The notes under the pieces: generated by a model
Told to the model about the DNA's origin: nothing
Databases searched by the model: none
What the model saw: the letters and a program-made list of their open reading frames with translations, nothing else
Program-made: the position numbers and the translations under genes
Shown: positions 49,386 through 63,957 of the stretch, piece after piece
Layout of the letters: the number at the start of each line of letters is the position of its first letter
Position numbering within the stretch: the stretch's first letter is position 1
NCBI RefSeq assembly: GCF_014805625.2
Contig: NW_023998414.1
Location: forward strand, 31,865,837-31,929,836
Origin: Glossina fuscipes
Lineage: Eukaryota > Arthropoda > Insecta > Diptera > Glossinidae
Length of the DNA: 64,000 nt
Direction of reading: 5' to 3'

Positions 49386-50580
49386 ATTCTCTCCCTGTCT
49401 CTCTCATTGGTAATATTCATTTAACTTCAAACGAATGAATTTAAAAAACAGAACTTGACATATATATTGGAGCTGGATTTAATCGAAATTAAATCATTGT
49501 CGGGCCAATAATCTCTAGCATAGGTTTTTCTTCATATTCTCCATTTTCAGAAGAAATTGCATAACCATTTCACTTAACTTTACTTATAACTCATAAATAC
49601 ACTTTTGTGGCTTCGCAAAGCAAATCATTTTTTAATAAACAGACTTCAACGTAGAGTTTTCAGTTTAAAGTCGATTGATTTAGATGCTAATGCTTGTTGT
49701 GTTGTATGGAAAGCATTTTTCAAGCTATTCTGTAGAGAAGAAGCAAGCTCTTTTGCAAATATTAAAGAGAAATAGAATGTCTTGCTTTTGTCTTGCGGCC
49801 AAAGAAGGTATTTATGCGACTTCTCTTTTACGATTGTTTGACACTGATACATAATATAGGATCACCACATAAGTGTTTACTCTTTTTAATTTCTCCTTAT
49901 TCCGCCTATTTATTTTATTCATATAATTTTTATTGAAAAATTTTATTGCACTTCGGGACTGTCTGGACACATTTTTCCATACATAAATCGACTCTTAATT
50001 CACTAATAGCATCAATAATCTTGATGAATAGGATCACTCAGAGTTCATGGTTTGCTGGAGTAAGCTAGCGCTCCATTACATAACTCCAAAAGCAAAAAAA
50101 TTCAACGAACTTATATCGTATGCTGTTCATGTTCATATGCCTAAGCATAGGCATTTTTCAAAGTCGTTGAACTTTTCCTTTATTAAATTGATTTTATTAT
50201 AAAATATATTGGTTTGTTGCACATATTGTCTTAATCGATGCCATACAAAAAGCAATTATCATGTTTCTGTGGCAATCTGCATTGTAAGGTAAGTACATTT
50301 TCCGCTCACAAACTAACGCTCAAAACTTATTTGCGTAAATTTCTTCGTGAATATCGGATGTGTTTGCTTTCGATTAAAGGGGGCATGAATCCTTTATATA
50401 CGAAATGCCATTTAATCGCATACAAGTTACATTCTACATCTGCGGAATATAAGTACGGATGCATTCGTTTTCGTAACAAGTTTTAATAATTTCTGGTACG
50501 CTGTACCAGAGGAAAAGTGTGCCTTGTTTATATTTATTTTCACTTTCGGATAACCCTAGATGATAATAACAATAATAATA

Positions 50581-50614
50581 AGATCTCTTCATCTAAGAGA
50601 TCTCTTCATCTAAA
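50581..50614 (+). repeat. 17-bp tandem duplication
   Basis: agatctcttcatctaag is followed directly by agatctcttcatctaaa; a recent local duplication with one change. Confidence 0.8.
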
Positions 50615-53067
50615 AACGCAAAGCTCTTGGACATGGATGTGATAGGAAACTCTTTTAATTATTATTATAACAAATTATAAGCATTGAATTGAGGAACTCT
50701 TTTAAACATGCCCTATTCTACTTTTTCTTCTTCTTCTTCTTCTTCTTCTTCTTTTTACTGCTTTAGCGGCTATTATTAACAATGGACGACAATTACGTAA
50801 TCTATAAAAGTTTAAGTCAAATTTCTACTTTCCATTCGAATTTCGTGACGATTTTATCTCTATTTATAAGTCAATGAATGCATTCATCTCAGTTTATTCT
50901 AAACGTTTTTTTTTTTTTTCTATCTTTCTTTCTTTCTATCCATAATTCTTACACGAAATCGTGAAATTCGTTACATGTAAGCTTTTGCATTTCTTAACTC
51001 AAAATTAAACTTGAATTTAATTGCGGCAATTATTCTGTCGACATTGTTGCACTGGTTAATTTTTGTTACACAGCGTTACGATGATTTGGCGGCTTTCGTG
51101 TATGCACCGAATTTCAAGACTTAATGGAAATGCAGTCTTAGAAAGTTAAGCCACATAAACTTTCCACTAAGATCTGGTTCACGAAATGCTTTGTTAACTT
51201 TTATTAAGATCAAATGCATTTATAAATAGTTTTTCAGCATTTTTTATTCGTCTATGCCTATAAATGCTATTTCTAGGTATTTAATAGGTAATAAGCCGTT
51301 CAAAACATACATGTATATGCGAATAAAGTTAATCGCTAAGAATATTCGTATGCTACGTAAAATCTTTCTGAACTATGTGTACTGTATGTGTGTACAAATA
51401 GCTTAAAGTTCTCGTTCCCTGTTAACTAAATTGTCCTAACATTTACGACAGACAGACCGACCGACCGACCAATTGTCTGATCTTGCTGTATACTGTTACA
51501 GCAGCTATATTGATAATGGTTTCAAATTAAACGCAATGTGCGATGTGATAAATTGTTAGGCAATGAAACTAACACTATGGCTGCTTGTATAATACTTTGC
51601 TCCTGGACTCGAAATGCAATAATGAAAGAAAAACAAAAACAAAAAAAAAAAAAAAAAAAAAAGAAGAGCACAAGAAAGAGGAGCAAAAAGGTGTAGTACA
51701 GAAATAACTAGAAAGTTTTTCTTCTGTTTTTTTTTTTTTTTTTTTTCTAGTAAAAGAGAAAATATTATCATCATCATTATTATTATTATTATTATTATTG
51801 TTATTATTGTTGTTGTGGATTCATGACTTTAAAGAATATTAGAAATGGTATATCGGGCAACGTGAAGGAAAATAAAAATCCACACAAGTGTCTATAATAT
51901 GTTAAAATGTTACATTTGGGATTGTATGCGGTTATAGGTGTATCTTGTATTTTTTTTTTTTTTTTTTTATTGTTCTTATAATGTTATGGGAAAACGTGTT
52001 CGCATTGTTTACGTAGACACTGGCGCCAGTTCGACGTACGATTTTGATTGACCGAAACTGAGTCCTAATTTCATTTCATGAATAATGAATTGTTTTCCAA
52101 TTTGTGCCGGTCGTTCGTCTTTCTCCCAATTTTTTTCTTTTATTATTATTATTTTTATTTATTTTTTATTTTTTTTATTATTATTTTTTTTTTTTTTTGC
52201 TTATCCTTCTTCATTCTACCGCCTAAAAATCAATACCGTGTTCGCAATGCATTTACAAGAGATGCAACAATGGCCACAACAAAAGCAACAACAGGTATTG
52301 GCCACTAATGTGCTTTCATACTACTGTAGCTAGCAACTCATTACAAGCCAACCGTCTTGTGATAAATCTCTCACACTAAACAAAAGGCTGAACAAAGCTG
52401 ATCATAAATGTGGATTTGTTTCAACCACCCGCTAACATCAAAGATTAACACGTGAGCGTTGTATACGATGAGTTTTGATTTTTATTTATTTATTTATTTA
52501 TTTATTTTTTTGCTTTTTTTTTATTATTATTATTTTATTATATTTTTTCATTCCTCTCAATCTATCCATTTCCTCTCTCATCATATGTAGTTTGTTTTTT
52601 GCTTGTTCATTAAAATGTTCATTTAAAATTTTTTATGGCCATTTGTACCCTAACAGCTCAACGAGCTGTCAACTTGCATTGACTTTTGTATTGTTTTGTG
52701 AGTGCCGCTAGAATGGTAAGAACACATAAATAGTATACGCTTGATTTCCTTTCCTATCTACTTACCCAACTACCTATCTACCTACCTACCTACCTTCTTG
52801 ACTATTTACTGGCCTGGTGTAAGTATACATACAAAATCATTAACAATATGACACCTGCTGTGAAAATTATGACACCGCCTTTATTGAAGTTTCAACTTGT
52901 TGCCGCTATAAAGGAGAAGGTCCTATGAAGGTATCATGTTCATCGATGGCTCAGCTCCGCTTTACTTTTTTCTTTTAACACATTACAAATTTTACATCGA
53001 TGTTAACACAAATGTTACAACCATTAAATCACCACTTGCAACGCCAATTTATGATAAAAATGCTTCC

Positions 53068-53112
<45 letters not shown>

Positions 53113-55612
53113 AAACGGTTTTCTAACTTTTTCTTTTCTCTCTTCTTCTTCAAAAAAAAATTCGAATACATAAAATTTACTGTCGTGAAGTAAAAGCAAA
53201 AATATCTACAGATCAGCCTATTTTCCCAACTATAGTTACTGCCGTTAATTCCATGTTTTATAAATGATCTTGTGCTGCCTCTTGTGTCGTCACGGACGAC
53301 CTAAAATCTTAAGCACGACAAAGGAGAAGAAAGTGTGTGTTGAATATATTTAAATCGTTTCGTTACAGAAATACCTCAGACAAGTAGCGGAATAAAAAAT
53401 ATTCCCGTAGAAAACGCTGCCGCTAGACATTCGCTTACATCTCTCGCTTATTGTAATAGAAGGGATCAATTTTTATTTACCGAATGTAACGAACAAACTT
53501 TCGCAAACTCATATTCGTGCAAGTTTTTTTCTCGTCTTTTATTTGTCGGCAAAAAAATCGTCTCCTTAACGGTATACATAGTTTGGATTCCAACTTTGAT
53601 CTGGATAACGTTTGTAAACTGCGATCCAAATAAGCAGAACATTTGCTCGTATATATATAAGAGTATGTTTATTAGAATTCTATGCATAGTATAAACTGTA
53701 ATTAAATATTTGCTGTATGTATAGTTAATTCACTTCAATTATGTTCATATATGCTGGTATTTACAATTCATTTAGAATCACTTGCACGGCTACATCCCTT
53801 TTTACGTTTAATATTTTCTTGATTACAAGCTTAGCAAAGAACATAGTCCTAAGCCATTAATGGAACGCTAAATAGTTTTTTGCCTTTTACATTTGCATTG
53901 GAGTTCATGACAAGTCAAACGAATTTACCGCAATACTTAATGATTTCGATCTCTTCGTGTTACTGTTAACTGAAGCCTGATATTGATTAAAAAGATCACT
54001 AATAATATTCGTACAATCTTACGATCTGCATACCGATCGACGGATTTCTATTTGTCATCGTTTTACAACCAGTTGACTGTGTCGAGCTCTTTAGCGATAT
54101 GCTCGTGTACTTGTCAAACGCAGGATATGTGCAGGATATGAAATTAAATTCTAATGACTCGACCTGATAAAAGGATAAAAATATTTTCTAAAATAATGAA
54201 AAAATTTGACGGACACGCACATATTTGTCATACACAGTTAAATGATTCAGAATCCGATTAAAATTATTGAGAGAATTTAATGAAAACTAGCGTGTAACAC
54301 GTGGACCTACAATTAAGCCATTGCTATATTTACCACCATGCCCAAGGCTTTATGTAATTTTGTAGCAAATTAGTTATTGTACTTGTTATCGTTTAGTGGA
54401 ACAGTGTAGGGCAACATTTTTATGAGAAATTATAATAAAGACACAAGAAATTTTTCCGTAAGATCAATTACAAGTGCATACGTGAGCTAAAATAAAACGT
54501 GGCAGAGTCCTCACGCATTGTGCGGTCAGCTTTCCCAGCATCAACATTTCAAATTGGAACTAAATGAGCAGAGAAGTCAATGCCATTTTAAAATATTTAA
54601 TGCAGGAAATGCAGAGTTTATTACGTAATAGTTATATTATAGCAAAGCGCTCATTATTTGAAAATCCTTTAAAATTGCAAATCGATTTAAAATTTCCATA
54701 TATTTACAAGCGTATAAAAAATATATTTCAAGTGACTTTTCAGTGCCTACGTAGTAGTACTTAGCTAAACTAAAAAAGTTTATCGCTTTCGCTTGATAAT
54801 GGCGCCGCAATGCAAATAAAAAAAAAACTTTAAACAAAATTAGTTTCATAAACTTAGAGCGCAAACATTGCTACCGTTTAGATGAAGTAATAGGGAGGTG
54901 TTTACGGAACGGTAACCAACAACGCCACCACAATAACTGCCAACAATTTTATAGACAATTAAAAAGTTCACTGGCTATAATGGTTGAAATTATCCACCGA
55001 ATGAATGCGAGTGAAAAGTTAGCCTGAAGCGAGTAAAGAAATAGACAACAACCACAATAACAAATAACAGCAGCACTAACTAAGGACGTATGCTAACGAC
55101 TTAAGTGCAATTCAATAACCTTGCCAAAAGTGCTTAGTAAAGTATCCAAGGAAAAAAAAGAAAAAAAAAAAAGAAAACGTCAGTTAGTTGAAATGACGTA
55201 CCGTTTGTCAAAATTAGTGTGGCAAAGCCCAATCAGCGAGTGTGTTGCCTGAGGATATCGTATGTCGGTTTTGCTTGCTTGCTTGCTTGCATTGCTTGCA
55301 TTGCTTTTTGCATTTGTGGTGTAAAGTTTGGTCAACTTGTTTTGCATACAGGTTTCATTTGTAGGTTTTAGTTATATTCGACAAAAAAAACCAAGCAGTT
55401 TACAAACATTAATGCTTAGAAACGAAGTAGCTACTAACATGAGTTGGGCCTTTGCAGTATCTATCTGTTCTTATTTTTTTTTTTATTTTTTATTTTTTTT
55501 TTATTTTCTTTGTCTAGTTTAATTTATTGGCTTTTAATTTTTTTGTTTCTTCTCTATAATTTTTTGAGTTTGTTAGCGATTCTAAAATTAAAAGAAGCGT
55601 GGGAACAATTCT

Positions 55613-55649
<37 letters not shown>

Positions 55650-56313
55650 CTTCATCTTCATTATTAATGTAAGCGGCGGACGTAGCAGCAAATACATTGC
55701 GCAGTTTAGATTCTGTTCGTTGTTGCTGTTATTATTATTATTATTATTATTATTTAACCAAGCATTCAACTCACCGCATTGCAGCAGTAGCCTATACAGC
55801 AGTTTTTTAAAAAGGACTTTGCAGGAAAGGCAAGACCACATCATCCATAACAGCAACGACAAAACAAACTTAATTTAGTTAAACTTCGAAGAGAAAAGAA
55901 GAAATCTAAAAATAATCATAAAAAGGAAAAAAAAAAAAAACGTTGCTTGGCCTTGCTTAAAATATTAGCTCAACAACAATCAACGTATTTTTATTTAATT
56001 TTCAACCACTGACTCTTTACGAAATTGTGTCTGTTCTCTGGAAATAAGTCAGCCAGCCAGCCAGCCAGGCATACAGGCAATCATTTTGTTTAAAAAGAAA
56101 AAACAGTCAAAAAAAGTAAGAAAACCTTACGCACAGTGTTGTTGACTTGCTTGCTGTTGTTATTATTGTTGTTGTCGAGTTGCTGTTGTTGGCCAAAACT
56201 CATTAACAGTAAACAAACGAACCACGGCAACAACAAAAATTCTTTCAAAAAAATATTAAAAAATTAATGGAGTTTCCATGAAGAGAGAGAGCAGTAAGCT
56301 AGCCTCCACCATA

Positions 56314-56349
<36 letters not shown>

Positions 56350-59300
56350 CTACCAGCACCAACATCATCATCACATTTTTCGAGTAATTTTCAAGTCTTT
56401 ATTTTTATCAATTTTTTAACTTCTTAAAAAAAAAAAAAAATTAAGAAATCTGCTGTAAAGTTAGTATAGATAATTACTCTCAGATGTGTTCCTTCTAAAA
56501 ACAACTACAAGAACAACAACAATCGAAAAGAAAGAATAATGTTTTATTTTCCTTCCTTTTTTTTTTTTTTTTTTTTTTGTGTTTTGTTTCAGAACTTAGA
56601 CCGAAAAGCCAATGTAGTCTGCATGTGTTAAAGGGCTGTTAAAATGCCCTTAGTTTGTTCTCACATTTAATGCGCTTGGAATAAGAACCTAACGAAGAAA
56701 AAAAATGCGATAAATTTAATTTTTATTTTTTTTATTTTTTTTTCATTTTTTGTATTTTTCACTCTTGTCCTTCTTTTCTTTCAATATAATAATAATAATA
56801 ATAATAATAATAACTTCAATGTTCCTTTATGGTAAAGCTTGGGTTGCAAATTATTATTTTACTTTAGTGTAATTTTATCAGGGTAAGGGATGGCCTGCAA
56901 ATGACCGCGTTAAGTATCAATATGACATGATTTACAACTGACCACTACGCTCCGTTATTCATTAGGCTTGGACTTCTTTATGCTTTATATTAAAGCAAGT
57001 CGGTGTCATTTTCAACATCATTGCAATAAATGCGAGGGGGAATAATTGAAAGACTTGAATTTATATTTTTAAAGAAAAACGTACACATTATTAAATCTTC
57101 TGTCTCTTTACGTACTAATGTCGTTCTAATTAATTCCGTATACAGTTCATAATGGTTGCTCTACTCTCCCATCGCAATCAAATTTTCTTCGCTATTTTTT
57201 TCGCTGGCTCCCGAATCGGCTTAAGATCCCTAGATTGCGTACCAGTTTTTTTTCTTTGCCGGCTATATGATGATAAAATGCATGGTGTACTTGCTCACGG
57301 TGGATGGGTAAAGCTGTTATCGATAAAAGTTTTTCCAAGTTCAAACAATGCAACATCAAAGTCTACGACTTTTGTTCTTTAGATAATCTACCGAATTCCA
57401 TGAGCAATATTTCAAAGTTGTTTTCAAGTAGAGCGATTACCCTATATGCGATGGGTTTTTATAACACTTTCGACAAACTTTCCTTGAGTAAGGTAAATTT
57501 TTAGTTTGCGGCGACATATTCTGCTCATTTCTTTCAAGTCAAAGCGTTTGAAGCACTTGGACTTCTAAAATCCCCCAACAAGATTCAAGCATGTCAAGCG
57601 TGTCTGCATAAGTTATGTAATGTCGATAGTAAATATTTCTCTGGTGGTAAAAAGAAAGCTATCTGCTTGAAGTTTGACAGAAAATTTGGAAAATCTTGAA
57701 CGCAAGCGTCTATAAAAAATTGGTATTGAAAATAGGCTGAATCGGTGAAAGGATACGCCCACAACATAATCTGGTATCACATCAAATATTTTTAAATTTG
57801 CATTTATTTTCGATAGGTGGCCGTGCAGCAGTCGCACAAGAAAGGCAAAACTCGGCCATGTCTATGGAAGCCAATATTATGGAAGATCAATATTTCATTC
57901 TTCATTCTTGCAATATTAGACCGTGAACCGTTCTACCCACGTTTATTTGTCCATCTATCCATATGTCCGTTAATTGTTGTGGCAAAGGGACTGATGGCGA
58001 AAAATATTGTGATAACTGATTTAAAGATACGATAGAAGTTTCCGTTTTTACCCTATAGAATAGAATAGAAAAAAGCCTAAAGCCATGCCTATCTTATATT
58101 ATAAAGTATGAAAATTTAGTTTTTTTCTTTTTTTTTTTTTTTGAGTCTTTTTCAGAATCGAAATGATACGTAGGAAAGAGTCGGTCGCAGGTAAATGTAA
58201 ATTTCGTAATTGTTTTTAAAATGGTGTTAACGTTTAAAATAATCAATTGAGAAGGTAAACGCGACAAGCATATAATATGATAATAAAATAAAATACCGCT
58301 TAAGGATTTTTTCATTCAATAATAATAATTAACAAGTAAATTAAATTAGATTAACTAATTAAAAGAAAAATTTTTTTAACATACAACACTCAAGACATAT
58401 TATATAGACGATTGGATGCCTTCAAAGACAGCTAGGTATATGAGCAGATTGTTATCTAGTGTCATTATTGTCAACAGATCCGTATAATCAAATCAAAACT
58501 AAAACTAAAAAAAAAAAAAAAAATTGATTTAATTTGCTTATCGGCTTAAATACAAAGCGGTTTAATTGTATCTATATAGGAGAAAATTATATTAAATTAC
58601 ATTAATTATTTAATAATGTATAAAATAAAAAAAAAAATAATAAAATAGAAAAAAAATAAAAATGAAAATAAATAAAACAATTATTAAAAGGTTGACACAC
58701 ATACGTCAATATCTTAACATAAATCAGATCTGATGCAAATTAAAATGTGCACTGAATAAATACATGTAATCATATGTAAAACACAAAACAAGTACATAAC
58801 GTACAACTAAACGAGCATTACAATCAGGCAATCAACTTAGCGGTTGCCTACTCTCTCAACTGCAATGCATTTAATATTGAATTAATAGTCGAACAATTAA
58901 AAACAAAAAATGTTGTATTTGTTCTATTTTTTTTTTTTTTTTTTTTTTTTTTTTATTTTCCAACATGCATAACTGCATTACTCCATTCCCATGTTGTTTA
59001 AATGCATGATATACATAGATATATTTACATATTTAAGTATCACAATTTATAACTTGCACATGCACTGCCCCCCTTCTTCTCTTTCCTGATAGCAATTACG
59101 AATTAAGTACTCGACAGTTTCAATTAAACCGCTAAAGCCACAACAACACACACTCTTTTTCTTTAAATTCTTTTTTTTTATTTTTTTATTTTTTTTTTTT
59201 GCTCCCTTTTACGCCACCACTACATACGATAGATTAAACCTTAGACTGTGAGTAAAAACTATTCAACATATGTATCGACTAAAGTAAAATCAAGTTCTAT

Positions 59301-60326
59301 TTAAAACTTTACATTACAATTCATTTAAAGCCTATTCGTGTTATAATATGAATGAGTATAAAGTTGTTGGTTGCATTTTTTTTTTCTTTTTGTTTTTTGT
59401 TTTTTGTTTTCGTTCGCCTTCTTAACTATCCAACTATCTAACTAACCGGATCAGTGCTGAATAATTGTGGTTAGACTAAAGACCCAAGTAATAAGAGTGT
59501 TATATATGCAATGAAGAGCGAATTTTTAAACACTCATCACCCTCACTGCCAATGCACTTCTCCAGGCACTTTTCGAGCGTTAAAAGCGATTAGAAAAGTA
59601 TAAGTAAGTACACGCTCGTATACATACGCGTATACCGGTCATTTCCAATATTCACTTACTCATCTAAACTTATGCATATATATCTATACAACGTAACTAA
59701 GAGTCGCTTGTCGGCGCACTATTCTAGTATAGTAAAAATTACGAATTAACTATCAAACCTAATACACCCATACGAAGTGACGATAAGCGTAGAAACACTT
59801 AAATATTTAAATAAATACAGTTAGTTATTCAAGTTCGATAGCAAGTAGACTTGCGATAAAAAGTCAAGTGTTGATAGCGTAAAAATTGTTTTGGCTTTGG
59901 CTCGATTCGTATTTGTTTCAATTTAATTTTATATTTGCGTTGGGGTATTTAATAATAATTTCATAATTAAATTTAAAAACAAAAAAAGTTGCCGAAAAAT
60001 TAGAGCGCATAAGGGAAAGCTTAAAACGCGGACAGGAAGAGCGGTTTTCTTTCTACGACTTTTGATCGCTTTAAACCTTTCGAAACATGGACTAAACATC
60101 AAAACTTTAGATGCGCAAAATAAATGAGAAAACGTTCGTTTGGTTATATAAGTCGATTTATATAGTCTCCTTACCGTAATTAAGAAAGTCGCTCTATCAT
60201 GATCAGAAGATGGTAAAAAATTCTTATTCGCAAGACTAGCCCAATAAGTGAGAGTCGCGATCATGAAGTGAGCGTTGCCAGTTTCATCAATCTGAGTACA
60301 CTAAAGTTGACTCTGGTGATTAGTGT

Positions 60327-60399
60327 AATGAGTGCTCAGTGAGTAAAGGCACAACACTTACCGCTTGGGCACACATCCACTAGGCTGCGGTCACTATGC
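60327..60399 (+). repeat. Short dispersed repeat, copy 2
   Basis: aatgagtgctcagtgagtaa, aaggcacaacactta and actaggctgcggtcactat align with 9971-10027 with one insertion of roughly 15 nt. Borders and family unknown. Confidence 0.35.
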
Positions 60400-62734
60400 T
60401 ATCCGTTTGTCTTCCCTGATTCATTGCTCATATTAAAATAAGGAAATAAAAGGGGGAGAACAAAAATTCTCAAGTAAGTTCTTAAGAAGTTATGATACTT
60501 TTTCTTCCGCTTTTATTGTGCGAAACATGTGTGAATAAAGTCAATATGTTCCTAAAACTACGATTGCTTTACGCATTTTTCTCGAGAGTAAATGTTTTTC
60601 ATCCATGGCCGTGCCATTGGTCGTGCCTCAATTCTCAATAATCGACTTCAAATGTTAACAGTAAATAGTTTATATCCCTAATACCCGTTTCTAGTGAAAC
60701 ATGTACGATTATTTTTGGTTTAGCTTGTTTAGTTTTTATTGATTTTATAGCTGATCTTCATGAGGCTTTTAAAAAGAATATAATATTAAGAAGGTATAAA
60801 ATGCTATAAAAATATGATGGCTTTCTTGCCGATCGAAAGCTATGAAGAAGATATTAATCACTTTCTAAGGTTGTTTCAGTTTCTTCCATATTGCAATTTT
60901 GAACCTCGGATCCTTAATCGATCGGGGAATGTCTATGTCGTTTACGACTATGACAAGTCGAAAAAAATACGGAATCAAAATGATCTGTTTTGATAGAAAA
61001 AAGTTTTGGTGCCAATTAATATGAAGCCCGTTGCAATAGATACCTTATGGCACATGAATATTTCATCAATATTTCTTTATGTTAAATTGAATAAAACCAT
61101 TAAATTATTACAGAATAAATTATTTGAGAAAACCATTATATTCAATATTTGATAAATAATCTGAAATCTTTCCTATCTAATTAACTTTTGTTTTGTTTTG
61201 ATTGGATGTTACTGTAGAAAAATATTTAAAAAATTACCGATAAACTGTTTTATCTTTTACATTTTTTTTTTTAAGGAAATTTTTTATTATATATTCTAAG
61301 GAAGAAATAACAAAAAAAAAAAAAGAATTACGGTCGACTAATGTTTTATCGTGATTATAATTGTATCTAGTGTACCATTAATATAAATCATAAATAGCAA
61401 TTATAAACACGAATATGATGAATGAAATGCATATAGATATATACGTATGTATATGACAAGACATAAACACACGTAAACATTATAAATATATATATATATA
61501 TATATACAAAAGGAATTAAGGTCCGTTAATAAAAGCATAAAAGTCCCCATAGAGCGAATCTTGAATACCAAACACACCCAAAATGCATATGAATATGTAT
61601 ATATATATGTATATATATATATATATATATATGTCTATTAAAATGACGTACTTGCAATATGTATTTATTTATGCTTAGGAGCTGATTGCAATTATGAGGT
61701 ATTTCATCATCAATATCTTTGTGTTTACCCGAAACGAAAAACTTTTAGGCTTTGTCAGGTTAATTCTTGAATGTTACAAACAGATATAATATGATTAGTA
61801 TACGCTATGTTTAACCAGCGGTAGTAGGCATGAAAACAGACTTAAACAAGCAAAAATATATAAAAACGATAAAAACCATTAATAATAATAATAATAATAA
61901 TAATAACAATAACAAAATCATAAATATGTTAAAAGTCACGCAAACGAAATTAATAAATACAAATAATAAAAAGATAAAAATTAAAAAAAAAAAAAATTTA
62001 TATCCAAAGATGGTTTTTTAAACACACGAGGAAGAACAGTTAGTCATAATTGCAAAAAAAAAAAAAAAAAGAAAAGAAAAGGAAAAAAGCCAAAAGCCAA
62101 AAGAAATGCCATTAAAACGGGAATTCATTCTTTTTTTTATTCTTTTTTTCTTATGGTTCGGTTTATAATAATTGCAAGTTATTCTGTTAATGCAAGCAAT
62201 GTAGGTATGTGGGTGGGTGTGTTACCCTAATTAGATTAATATTTAGAAAAAAAAATTTCATAATTCACTCTCAACTTGCATGAATTTACATAAGTATTTC
62301 GCAGAAATATTTTAAACTGAATTCATTTCTCGGAATTATAAACAACACAAAAAATAATGTCTTGAGTACAGTTTTAAAGAAAATATATGAAAGGCATACA
62401 CGATTACATTAAGCGCAGCGAGCAAAACTTAATATCGATCACATCAGACTTGCTATATTTACTTATGTATGTTATATGACACGAGGACCGGTAAACTCTA
62501 GATGAACAATTGCTTTCACTTTTGACAAATGTATTTGACAAAATTCGCGTTATCTCTCTATCTTAATACATCTGACCATAGATATTTCAATATCAAATAA
62601 TAGAGAGACAGAAAAATGAGCAACGACACCTGATCCATACGATTAAGAATTTGAAAGTGATTAATAAAAACGAAAAGGAGCTCAGTAGTTTCGAAGCGAA
62701 AGCATTGACTTGCGGACCTGCTAATTTTAACTGT
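60400..62734. other. Non-coding AT-rich DNA
   Basis: No gene seen. (TA)n at about 61486-61505 and 61598-61631, (AAT)n near 61881-61906, poly-A near 62055-62071. The frame at 61830-62021 is a translation of these repeats. Confidence 0.5.
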
Positions 62735-62935
62735 ATTCATCTCAGCAAGTGGTAATCAGGAGGAGACAGGTCTGGAGCTAGGTACGCTGCAATCAAGAGA
62801 AGTTTCCAGTTCAAGTTGAAGATCACTTCCTGGCTCGCTTTACATTTATCGTCCTTACGATTGAAATTTTTGTGACTAAATCCCATAGGCCGATTTCTAG
62901 CTGCCTCATAGCTTACTGTCATTATATCCCAAGCC
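62735..62935 (-). pseudogene. Mariner transposase C-terminal fragment
   Basis: Minus-strand NLNWKLLLIAAYLAPDLSPP followed by DYHLLR matches the NWE-LPHAAYSPDLAPSDYHLF block, which holds the third catalytic Asp. The HDN block upstream and the LPERW block downstream are not recognisable, so only a short piece survives or flanks are strongly diverged. Possibly another subfamily member of the 36-39 kb copies. Confidence 0.6.
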
Positions 62936-63359
62936 AATGTAATCGCTTAGCCTAGCCTAGCTTGAGTTGCATATACATAATGCATAAATGCCAATCATCT
63001 CTTATCATGTTTTAGTATTCAACGAACGAGAGTTTTAAATAACTAAAACTTATAATGTACAAATATCAATGTCTAGACTATGTGTACTCAAAATGTCATG
63101 TACATTTTGAACATTCACCAATTGCAAGACGTAAGATTTATTTATATGCGCACCTGTTATATGCATTTTCTGTCAGCTTTTCTTGCTCGTTTTTTTTCTT
63201 TTTTTGATGATTTAAATGCGCTTAACCGCACGTTCTCAGCACATTAATCGCGCCCATGTGGACATGCTGAGCAATTCCAACGTACGCTAGCGACAATTTA
63301 ACTTCCTACCATTCTTATAGCGTTCTTGATGTCAATATGTGATCGGCATCGTTTTATTC

Positions 63360-63545
63360 GTCTAAGCATTTCTGATGCCTTTGTTCTGTGCCAACGATAT
63401 ACAAAACACCCGAAGAACTTGTGATATCTGAATCGATCTGTGCGTCCATCCGTCCAACTATCCGTCTTATTTACTTGTTATTTAACGATTAAATTTGTTC
63501 CACCGACGGATCATTTTCCCGATACCTTGTTTTGAAAAGTCGTTA
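63360..63545 (+). repeat. Possible mini-me-like fragment with GTCY stretch
   Basis: gtgcgtccatccgtccaactatccgtc (63440-63466) is a degenerate GTCY-type run, preceded by atatacaaaacacccgaaga and followed by ttatttacttgtt, recalling the organisation of the 25.1 kb repeat. The core is not clear. Confidence 0.3.
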
Positions 63546-63954
63546 GATAAGTAACAGTATCAAAACGAAATGGACATGGAACATTTAATAGTGGGCCGTG
63601 ACCCACTAAATATATTATATATTAACTCAAATATATGAAAATGCTTTCGAACGTCATAAATGAAATATTTCTGTATCTTACTATCTATGCGCAAAAATGG
63701 ACGGAGCTATGGCACTTTGCGAAATTTCTGCACAGTCACTAAATGACGCATCTATCTGCACTTGTGCTGCTTTAGCATGGAAAAAATTTTGTTTATTTCA
63801 ACCACAAAATTGTGTTAATAAATCTGGAAATGGACAAAAACAAAATTTTTCTTCAGAAATAAATAGAAATAGAAACAAATAGAATGCTTTCAAAAGAAAA
63901 AAAAATAAGTTTTACTTAAAAATTCTTGTAATAAGGACTTGCGAAAAATAATCC

Positions 63955-63957
<3 letters not shown>

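Larger units (their letters stand above)
45326..60326. other. Non-coding DNA, probably Sp1 intron or 5' flank
   Basis: No gene recognised over about 15 kb. Contents: AAAT units and (TA)n 46014-46082, tandem 9-mers 46745-46774, A29 near 47463-47491, G-rich run 48690-48718, (TC)n 49352-49381, 17-bp tandem duplication 50581-50614, (TTC)n 50724-50752, T and ATT tracts 51728-51800 and 52132-52200, (TA)n near 53067-53106, T tract near 55614-55647, (GCCA)n 56050-56068, (TA)n 56316-56346, (AAT)n 56786-56812, T28 near 58927-58954. 57760-57995 has cgcccac and tgtccatctatccatatgtccg pieces resembling the mini-me-like repeat. Frames at 50238-50486 and 57152-57504 are unrecognised. Confidence 0.5.

Noticed and set aside
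55444..55878. 144-codon hydrophobic frame that looks like a membrane protein
   Set aside because: Almost all Phe/Leu come from T tracts and TTA repeats; no conserved feature.
59929..60264. 111-codon minus-strand frame with normal amino-acid mix
   Set aside because: No motif I recognise and length is possible by chance; may be repeat-derived, so not called.
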